A DNA stretch of 64,000 bases from Oribacterium sp. (GTDB lineage Bacteria; Bacillota_A; Clostridia; Lachnospirales; Lachnospiraceae): positions 1 to 64,000 of the forward strand of contig SFND01000013.1 of the NCBI GenBank assembly GCA_004554245.1, read 5' to 3'. The notes below the pieces were generated by a model. It searched no databases. It was given only the letters and a program-made list of their open reading frames with translations, and was not told the DNA's origin. Position 1 is the first letter of the stretch; the number at the start of each line of letters is the position of its first letter. The position numbers and the translations under genes were made by a program. Below, one piece after another: positions 58,283-64,000 of this stretch.

Positions 58283-59814
58283 TCTGCCTTACCTCCTGCC
58301 ATCATCAGGCCCAGCTTGTACTCATCCGCCTCTGCGCCCATCATCTCACCGTCGATCTGACCGTCGAAGATAACGTCGATGCGGTCGGACAGGTTCATGA
58401 TCTCATCGAGCTCGAAGGAAACGAGCAGGATCGCGCGGCCCTTGTTGCGCTGCGCCACGAGGTACTTGTGGACGAACTCGATCGCGCCGACATCGAGACC
58501 TCGGGTCGGGTTGAAGGCGATAAGGAAGTCCTTATCATTCGTCACCTCACGGGCGATGATTACCTTCTGCTGGTTACCACCGGAGAGCTGACCTGCGAGA
58601 CGCTCCTCACAGCCCACCGGGCGGATATCGAAATCACGGATCATGTCGGTCGCGTGATCACGGATCACCTTCTTCTGCAGGATGCCGTTCTTCGCGTACG
58701 GTGCCACAGCGAAGTTCTGGAGCACGAGGTTCTCGGCGACACTGAAATCAAGCACGAGACCATGCTTCTGACGGTCCTCCGGAATCGAGGAAATGCCCTC
58801 GTCGAAGAGCATCTTCGGCGTCTCATTCGTGACATCCTTGCCGTTCATGAGGACCTGACCGCTCGTCGCCTTCCCGAGACCGGTGAGGATCTCGACGAGC
58901 TGTGACTGGCCGTTGCCGTCGATACCTGCGAGTCCGAGGATCTCACCGGCATGCACCTCGAGATTGAGGCCCTTCAGGACCTCGACGCCTCGGTAGTCCT
59001 TCGCGTGGAGATCCTTCACCTCTACGACGACACGACCGGGCTCCATCTCCTTCTTGTCGACCTTGTTGGTGACCTGACGACCGACCATCATCGCCGCGAG
59101 GTCATCCTCGCTGACATCGGCGACGCTGACCGTGTCGATGTACTTACCACGACGGATGATCGTACAGTTGTCGGACGACTCCTTGATCTCCTTCAGCTTA
59201 TGGGTGATGAGGATGATCGATTTGCCGGCGGCGGTGAGGTTATGGATGATGTCCATAAGCTCGTTGATTTCCTGCGGGGTCAGTGACGCGGTCGGCTCAT
59301 CGAAGATGAGGAGATCTGCACCACGATAGAGGACCTTCAGGATCTCGACACGCTGCTGCATGCCGACCGAGATATCCTCGACCTTCGCATCCGGGTCGAC
59401 CATGAGGCCGTACTTCTCACTGAGCTCTACGATCTTCTGACGCGCGGTCTTTAAGTCCACGGTCAGTCCCTTTCTCGGCTCTGCGCCGAGCACGATGTTC
59501 TCGGTGACGGTAAACGGCTGCACGAGCATGAAGTGCTGGTGCACCATGCCGATGCCGAGCTCGATGGCCTTCTCCGGGTTATCGATGGAAACTTCCTTTC
59601 CGTTGATGAAGATCTGTCCGGAGGTCGGTCGGTACATACCGTACAGTACGTTCATGAGCGTCGACTTGCCGGCACCATTCTCACCGAGGATCGCGTGAAC
59701 CTCGCCCTTGTGCACGGTCAGGTTGATGTGGTCGTTCGCAGTGAAGTTTCCGAACTTCTTCACGATGTCCTTCATCTCGATGACGACAGTGCTTACATCC
59801 ATGTTGCTTTTCAT
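58279..59814 (-). CDS. Nucleoside-type ABC transporter ATP-binding protein
   Basis: About 511 residues with two ABC domains (YufO/RbsA/MglA type): Walker A 'GENGAGKSTLMNVLYG', 'GIGMVHQHFMLVQPFTVTENIVLG', signature 'SVGMQQRVEIL', and second-domain 'GIDGNGQSQLVEIL' with 'LSGGNQQKVIIARE'. The second Walker A (GIDGNGQSQ) lacks the usual lysine, a normal feature of this group. ATG 59814 follows AAGGGA. With the permeases and BMP protein it imports nucleosides. Confidence 0.93.
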   Translation of the reverse strand: MKSNMDVSTVVIEMKDIVKKFGNFTANDHINLTVHKGEVHAILGENGAGKSTLMNVLYGMYRPTSGQIFINGKEVSIDNPEKAIELGIGMVHQHFMLVQPFTVTENIVLGAEPRKGLTVDLKTARQKIVELSEKYGLMVDPDAKVEDISVGMQQRVEILKVLYRGADLLIFDEPTASLTPQEINELMDIIHNLTAAGKSIILITHKLKEIKESSDNCTIIRRGKYIDTVSVADVSEDDLAAMMVGRQVTNKVDKKEMEPGRVVVEVKDLHAKDYRGVEVLKGLNLEVHAGEILGLAGIDGNGQSQLVEILTGLGKATSGQVLMNGKDVTNETPKMLFDEGISSIPEDRQKHGLVLDFSVAENLVLQNFAVAPYAKNGILQKKVIRDHATDMIRDFDIRPVGCEERLAGQLSGGNQQKVIIAREVTNDKDFLIAFNPTRGLDVGAIEFVHKYLVAQRNKGRAILLVSFELDEIMNLSDRIDVIFDGQIDGEMMGAEADEYKLGLMMAGGKAE

Positions 59815-60006
59815 TGCATTGTGTCCCTTCTTTAATGTATTTCGAGCAGTGTGTCCATGGCGAAACGCCCACCGTTTACTGCTGGTTGACACGGCCGTTC
59901 TGTCGGAAAAGCCAGGACAGAGACGGTACTTTCACTCTGTTGATACTCTTTAGAATATCATAAATCGCGCGCGTTTTACACTGGTTTGTTGAAGTGCTGC
60001 TAAGGG

Positions 60007-60065
60007 AACCCGGCTTGATTTCACACGGTCTCTACGTATGGCTGCTGATGGCAGTCCTCCGGGTT
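60007..60065. repeat. Solo fragment of the long inverted-repeat family
   Basis: ACGGTCTCTACGTATGG (60025-60041) is identical to 34416-34432 in copy 2. It is enclosed by AACCCGG / CCGGGTT. The central core is missing. Confidence 0.6.
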
Positions 60066-60087
60066 ATCCGATTGTACTGAAGCAGTG

Positions 60088-60987
60088 TCAGATGATGACG
60101 ATGTCGGTCATGCCTTCTGCGCGTGCGAGGTCGGCGAGGTGCTCGAGCCAGGCGTCGGTCGGCGGGGTGAAGCTGCGGTACGCTTCGCGGACGCCGAACG
60201 GGCGGTACTTGATGATCTTGTAGCGTATGCTCGTCCCCTCGTTTGCTGGCCAATGCTTCTGCCGTGACAGGTATGGCTGCAGCGCGCAGGCGGTGTCGAC
60301 GATGGTCTTTTCGGTGTCGAAAAGCTCCGGGACGATGACGGTCCGGACTTCGTAGAGCTGGCCGCGGTCGGCGAGGAAGCGCATGTTCTTGAGCACGAGG
60401 GTGTTGTCCACGTCGGTCACTGCCCGGTGGTCTGCGGCGTCGTAGGCCTTGATGTCGAGCATGACGCCGTCGATCACGGACAGGAGCTCCGCAGGGTCGG
60501 CTTCGAAGTCATAGCTGCCGTTCGAGTCGAGGAGGAAGCCGAGGCCATCCTTCTTCGCGAGGATCGCGAGGTCGTGGAGGAATGCCGGGTAGAAGGTGCA
60601 TTCGCCGCCGGAGACGGTGACACCACGGATGAACGGGACGTTTCTCCGCACCTCGGCGTACACCTCTTCCGCGTTCATGTAGCGGATACGCGGGCTCGCG
60701 TCATGGGTGCAGGTATGGATACAGGTGTCGCAACCGACGCACTTCGTCGGATCGAAGAGGACGAGGCCTTCGGCTGAGCGCGTGAGGGCCCCGGCCGGGC
60801 AGGTCGCGACACAGTCGCCGCAGCTGATGCAGACGGCGCGGGTCTCCGGGTTGTGGCAGTAGTGGCAGTTGAAATTGCAGCCCTGAACGAAGACGGCGGT
60901 ACGGTTGCCTGGGCCGTCGACGGAGCTGAACGGGATGATTTTGTTAACGGGCACGCGGCCGCCCGCGCGTCTCGGATCGTTTCGCAT
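60088..60987 (-). CDS. yjjW: YjjW-type glycyl-radical-enzyme activase
   Basis: This 299-residue radical SAM protein has the CxxxCxxC cluster in 'QGCNFNCHYCHNPETR', a two-cluster ferredoxin insert ('CISCGDCVATCPAGAL', 'CVGCDTCIHTCTHDAS'), then 'VSGGECTFYPAFLHDL' and 'LDIKAYD'. It should generate the glycyl radical on the YjjI-like enzyme encoded just upstream. AAAAAGGAGAGAGTA precedes the ATG. A 'KHWPANEG' stretch near residue 245 coincides with the 9-mer GGCCAATGC. Confidence 0.88.
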   Translation of the reverse strand: MRNDPRRAGGRVPVNKIIPFSSVDGPGNRTAVFVQGCNFNCHYCHNPETRAVCISCGDCVATCPAGALTRSAEGLVLFDPTKCVGCDTCIHTCTHDASPRIRYMNAEEVYAEVRRNVPFIRGVTVSGGECTFYPAFLHDLAILAKKDGLGFLLDSNGSYDFEADPAELLSVIDGVMLDIKAYDAADHRAVTDVDNTLVLKNMRFLADRGQLYEVRTVIVPELFDTEKTIVDTACALQPYLSRQKHWPANEGTSIRYKIIKYRPFGVREAYRSFTPPTDAWLEHLADLARAEGMTDIVII

Positions 60988-61110
60988 TACTCTCTCCTTT
61001 TTTCTTCACTGTAGGCATGTTCGGACTCGAAATCACCCATCATGCCTGTTTTTTCTTCGGCTTTTATAGGCATGATGATTTTCCAGCGAAAACATTGGCC
61101 GAAAGAAGGG

Positions 61111-61140
61111 AAAAGAGCAGACCTCTGCTGGTCTGCTCTC
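61111..61140 (-). terminator. Terminator between yjjI and yjjW
   Basis: AGAGCAGACC / GGTCTGCTCT stem with TTTTCCC after it on the minus strand. It may reduce expression of the activase relative to the enzyme. Confidence 0.75.
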
Positions 61141-61173
61141 CTCGCTGTGTGGATGTTCCTCATGGGTGCCGTA

Positions 61174-62721
61174 TTAACGGACTTTTCGCTCCATGATGTG
61201 GCCGTTCTGCTTCGCGCCGAGGCCGAGGGCGGTGGTGTCGTGCTTGACGTTCTGGCCCTGCTCGAGCTTCTCGATCTCAGACTTCTTTACGAGGTAGCCA
61301 GTGACGCGGATGACGTCGGAGTCGCTCGCGTAGAAGCTTAAGTAGCGGAGGTTCTGCCGGAAGGAGCCCTTGATGATATCGAGGACGTAGTCCGGATTCT
61401 TGTGCACGGTCATGTCGATCGGGAAGATGTCACCGGTTCCGGATGGGAAGTAGTGGTGGAAGTTCGACAGGATCATGAGCTGATCCACCAGGTTCGCCGG
61501 CTCCTCGCCGATCGGGATGCGGGTGCCCGGGGTGACGTTCACGTCGGAGGCGATGCCGACCTGCGCGTGCAGGAGGAAGTGGCCGCCGGTCGCTTCGCAG
61601 TACGGGTTGAAGTGGTGATCGTTGAAGTCCTTGATCACGTCCATGATGCGCACGCCGAGCTTCGTCGCTTCGTCATCACGGCCGAAGCGCCACTCCGGGT
61701 GGCCCTCCTTCTCCAGCAGGATGTCGACGGCGTCTGCGAGGCCGACGAGACCGAACATCGCACTGAAGAGGTCGCGGCGGATGAGACCCTCCTTCGCGAG
61801 GAAGTTGTTCTCGAAGAAGCCGGACTCCTCCACGATGAAGCGGATACGCTCATCCATGTAGCGTGCCTGGATGTCCATCACGTACGGGAGCTGGTTCTGC
61901 AGGAAGTCCTCGATGTTCTTCGCGCGCTTCGCGATGTTGCCGAGGATGAGGCGGACGAGCGTGTAGGAGCCGCCGCCGAACTTGAGACCGTTGTAGCAGG
62001 AGGCGATGACATACTCCTCGCCGAGCTCGGACTTAAACATCGCGTGGTTTCCGAAGGACGGCTTCGCGGAAGCCAACGCTGCTCTTACGCACTCGAGCGC
62101 AAAGTCATCCGGGGTCTCCGCTTCATCGTACTTCATCGTGATGTTCGGTACGGCATCCCGGGTCGCTTCGATCGCCTTCAGGATGAGACGGCCGGCCTTT
62201 GTGTCGCGTGGGCCGATGTTGCCGTGGGAGAAGGAATCGAGGATCGTGCGGTCCATGTTGACGAAGAACAGGGTGATCAGCTTCTGCGCAAGTTCCTCGT
62301 CCATATCCTGTACGAACGGGTCGAGGAGCTCATCGAGCTGTCCCACGTAGACCGGGAAATTGGTCACGGACGGGACATGACGATAGATGATTTCGAGTGC
62401 ATTGATCGCCTCGAAGAGGTCCTTCGGCGGCTCGAGGTTCAGGAAGCGGGAGCCCTCCTTCATGAACTTCTCGTAATTCGGGATGATGTAGCGCGGGCGC
62501 AGCGGTGCGTGGCCCTCGCTGAGGTCGCAGATGCACTGACGGTCGATCGGCTGGTTCAGGAGCTCATCGAGTCCCTCTGGAAGGTTCAGCACCTCGAGCA
62601 GGGAATCCGCCTGATTCGCCATCGTCGCTACCTTCTGCTCATGTGTCAGGGTCGGGGACTTTACGGTCTCCAGAATCGCTTCGCGCGTCTGATTTACGCG
62701 CTCCATGGAAATATCTCTCAT
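61174..62721 (-). CDS. yjjI: YjjI-family glycine radical enzyme
   Basis: The 515-residue product matches the DUF3029/YjjI length. The glycyl-radical motif RVTGY lies about 40 residues from the end (Gly about 475), followed by 'DTTALGLGAKQNGHI'. A Cys in 'IASCYNGLKFGGGSYTLVR' (about 242) is a candidate catalytic thiyl residue. YjjI enzymes have no proven substrate. ATG 62721 follows GAGGTAATCTAT. The gene lies between the BMP binding-protein gene and the importer genes, suggesting nucleoside-related metabolism. Confidence 0.9.
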   Translation of the reverse strand: MRDISMERVNQTREAILETVKSPTLTHEQKVATMANQADSLLEVLNLPEGLDELLNQPIDRQCICDLSEGHAPLRPRYIIPNYEKFMKEGSRFLNLEPPKDLFEAINALEIIYRHVPSVTNFPVYVGQLDELLDPFVQDMDEELAQKLITLFFVNMDRTILDSFSHGNIGPRDTKAGRLILKAIEATRDAVPNITMKYDEAETPDDFALECVRAALASAKPSFGNHAMFKSELGEEYVIASCYNGLKFGGGSYTLVRLILGNIAKRAKNIEDFLQNQLPYVMDIQARYMDERIRFIVEESGFFENNFLAKEGLIRRDLFSAMFGLVGLADAVDILLEKEGHPEWRFGRDDEATKLGVRIMDVIKDFNDHHFNPYCEATGGHFLLHAQVGIASDVNVTPGTRIPIGEEPANLVDQLMILSNFHHYFPSGTGDIFPIDMTVHKNPDYVLDIIKGSFRQNLRYLSFYASDSDVIRVTGYLVKKSEIEKLEQGQNVKHDTTALGLGAKQNGHIMERKVR

Positions 62722-62832
62722 ATAGATTACCTCGTATTCTGTATCATGCCAACGAACGATCGGAGTCGGATTCGGAGTCGGATGTGATTCTGTCATCGCC
62801 TCTCAGAAATCGATAATCGTTCGCATTTTTTC

Positions 62833-62860
62833 TTTATACTTATAATATAATAGATGACAA
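62833..62860 (-). promoter_or_regulatory. Promoter of yjjI
   Basis: TTGTCA, 16-base spacer, TATAAA on the minus strand in an AT-rich stretch. Confidence 0.6.
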
Positions 62861-62882
62861 TGAAATTCTATATTTTTTTATA

Positions 62883-62911
62883 AAAAACCGGGTGGCGCGT
62901 GCCACCCGGTT
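62883..62911 (-). terminator. Terminator after the BMP-family gene
   Basis: CCGGGTGGC-ACGC-GCCACCCGG stem followed by TTTTTTAT on the minus strand. It separates the binding-protein gene from yjjI. Confidence 0.93.
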
Positions 62912-62938
62912 GCGGTTTTCATATAGAACGATCGAGAC

Positions 62939-64000
62939 TTAGTCGAGCTCGTAGATGTCGCCGTACTTAGCTTCGAAATCAGCCTTGTTTGACGGAACAG
63001 TGATCTTACCGTCTACGATCTGCTGCTTCACATCCTGAACCTCAGCGAGAATAGCCGGGTCGATGTTGTCTGTGGTCGGAGCGAGATCAACACCTGCGTC
63101 TGCAAGGGTGTAGGTCTTTACGCCTGGCTCAACATTACCCTCTACGGTTGCCTTCGCTACATCGTATACAGCGTTATCTACACGCTTCATAGCGGATGTA
63201 AGGATGGTCTCCGGAGCGATGGAGGACTGATCGGAGTCAACGCCGATCGCCCAGATGCCGGCTTCCTTACAGCCATCGATGACACCGAGGCCGGTACCAC
63301 CAGCTGCGTGGAAGATCACGTCTGCGCCCTGTGCAACCATGTTGTTTGCAGCCGTCTTACCAGCAGCGGTATCTGCGAAGGAGTTTGCGTTGTTCTGGAG
63401 AACCTTGCAATCCGGGTTTGCATCGACCGCACCGGCAACGTAGCCGTAACCGAACTGGTTCATAAGGTCAGTCGCCATACCGAGAACGATACCTACGGTG
63501 TTGGTCTTGGTGGTCTTACCTGCTACATAACCTACGAGGTAGGAAGCCTGTGCCTGCTCGAACATAAGGGAAGTTACGTTAGGAACATCTGCGAGAGAAG
63601 CATCATCGACGATGGCGAACTTCATATCCGGGTTCGCTGCGCTCTCATCCTTCAGTGCATCTGCGAGTGCGTAGCCGATGCAGATGATCATGTCGTAATC
63701 CTCATCGATATAGGTCTCGATGTTTGGCTTGTAATCAGCGTCGGTGTGGGACTCGAGGTAAGAAGCCTGGAAGCCGAGCTCGTCTGCTGCCTTGGAAAGG
63801 CCTGCCCATGCGGACTGGTTGAAGGAACCATCATTTACACCACCGACATCGGTTACGATACCGATCTTCACGTCGGAAGCGTCCTTACCGGTAGCCTCTG
63901 CGGCTGCTGTGGTCTCTGCTGCTGCGGCCTCGGTTCCTGCCTCTGCTGCAGCTGTGGTCTCTGCAGATGCTGCTGTGGTCTCTGCTGGCTTGCTGGAACC
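62939..64000 (-). CDS. BMP-family nucleoside-binding lipoprotein (N-terminus beyond window)
   Basis: The gene continues past the right edge; its signal peptide is not seen. The visible part begins with an Ala/Thr/Glu linker (KPAETTAASAETTAAAEAG) and continues as a basic membrane protein (BMP/Med) domain: 'KIGIVTDVGGVNDGSFNQSAWAGL', 'YDMIICIGYALADAL', 'VIFHAAGGTGLGVIDGCKEAGIWAIGVDSDQSS'. These proteins bind purine nucleosides for ABC import. Its ATPase and permeases lie at 56274-59814, on the other side of yjjI-yjjW. Confidence 0.92.
   Translation of the reverse strand, partial: GSSKPAETTAASAETTAAAEAGTEAAAAETTAAAEATGKDASDVKIGIVTDVGGVNDGSFNQSAWAGLSKAADELGFQASYLESHTDADYKPNIETYIDEDYDMIICIGYALADALKDESAANPDMKFAIVDDASLADVPNVTSLMFEQAQASYLVGYVAGKTTKTNTVGIVLGMATDLMNQFGYGYVAGAVDANPDCKVLQNNANSFADTAAGKTAANNMVAQGADVIFHAAGGTGLGVIDGCKEAGIWAIGVDSDQSSIAPETILTSAMKRVDNAVYDVAKATVEGNVEPGVKTYTLADAGVDLAPTTDNIDPAILAEVQDVKQQIVDGKITVPSNKADFEAKYGDIYELD

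Noticed and set aside
59815..60006. Purine riboswitch before the nucleoside importer ATPase gene
   Set aside because: No conserved core could be matched; only short GC-rich dyads are present.

Overview
The window reads as chromosome of a fairly GC-rich Clostridia member, most likely Lachnospiraceae. The signs are AGGAGG ribosome-binding sites, TTGACA/TATAAT promoters, an L10-leader-controlled rplJ-rplL operon, a FeoB-associated Cys-rich protein gene beside feoB, a BMP-type nucleoside ABC importer, a two-subunit L-serine dehydratase, and Ala/Thr/Glu-rich lipoprotein linkers. The species cannot be named from the sequence alone. Apart from the first ~2.9 kb and the intergenic repeats, almost everything is core metabolism and information processing.

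Layout. 1-2960 is a small accessory edge: the 3' end of an IS110-type transposase, an orphan lipoprotein, a ParE/Phd toxin-antitoxin pair and a DUF3791-like gene. 2962-7616 holds rarA, a glyoxalase-family gene and a 944-residue zinc-ribbon/coiled-coil/cell-wall-repeat protein. 7871-11193 is the ribosomal block rpmG-secE-nusG-rplK-rplA, then rplJ-rplL with its own promoter and leader. 11505-19400 has a LysR regulator, comF, recD2, an mreB-type gene, an aminotransferase and a highly ordered AT-rich repeat array. 19408-30510 carries a PF06541 membrane protein, an acyltransferase, phosphoglucomutase, CCA-adding enzyme, proS, a VOC protein, aroC, a lactonase and the small FeoB partner. 30653-34212 is an iron locus (feoA-feoA-feoB) divergent from a DtxR-type regulator, with metal-box-like dyads between them. 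34504-42957 is a phosphate island: ugpC-A-E-B-ugpQ, then ppx-ppk, with possible Pho-type direct repeats upstream of both units. 43315-49907 includes tRNA-Cys, an RlmI-like methyltransferase, a PHP hydrolase, rpiB, a uracil permease and sdaAB-sdaAA. 50945-56040 has a LysR gene, a DUF5722-like secreted protein, a lipoprotein and an ABC-F ATPase with an attenuated leader. 56274-64000 interleaves a nucleoside ABC importer (ATPase, two permeases and the BMP binding protein) with a YjjI/YjjW glycyl-radical enzyme pair.

The unusual content is mostly at the DNA level. Four repeat systems are superimposed on this ordinary gene set: (i) long, nearly perfect 150-230 bp hairpin elements, each sitting between convergent genes and showing compensatory changes between copies; (ii) a six-unit array at 18944-19343, with inverted half-sites exactly 29 bp apart repeated every 72-75 bp; (iii) a 9-mer, GGCCAATGC, present 12 times, far above chance, in genes and in intergenic elements; (iv) REP-like palindromes centred on GGGGTCWGACCCC, two of which bracket the uracil permease gene as 31-bp inverted repeats. 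Several housekeeping proteins (ComF, RecD2, CCA-adding enzyme, acyltransferase, AroC) carry extra low-complexity segments, some of which coincide with these repeats.
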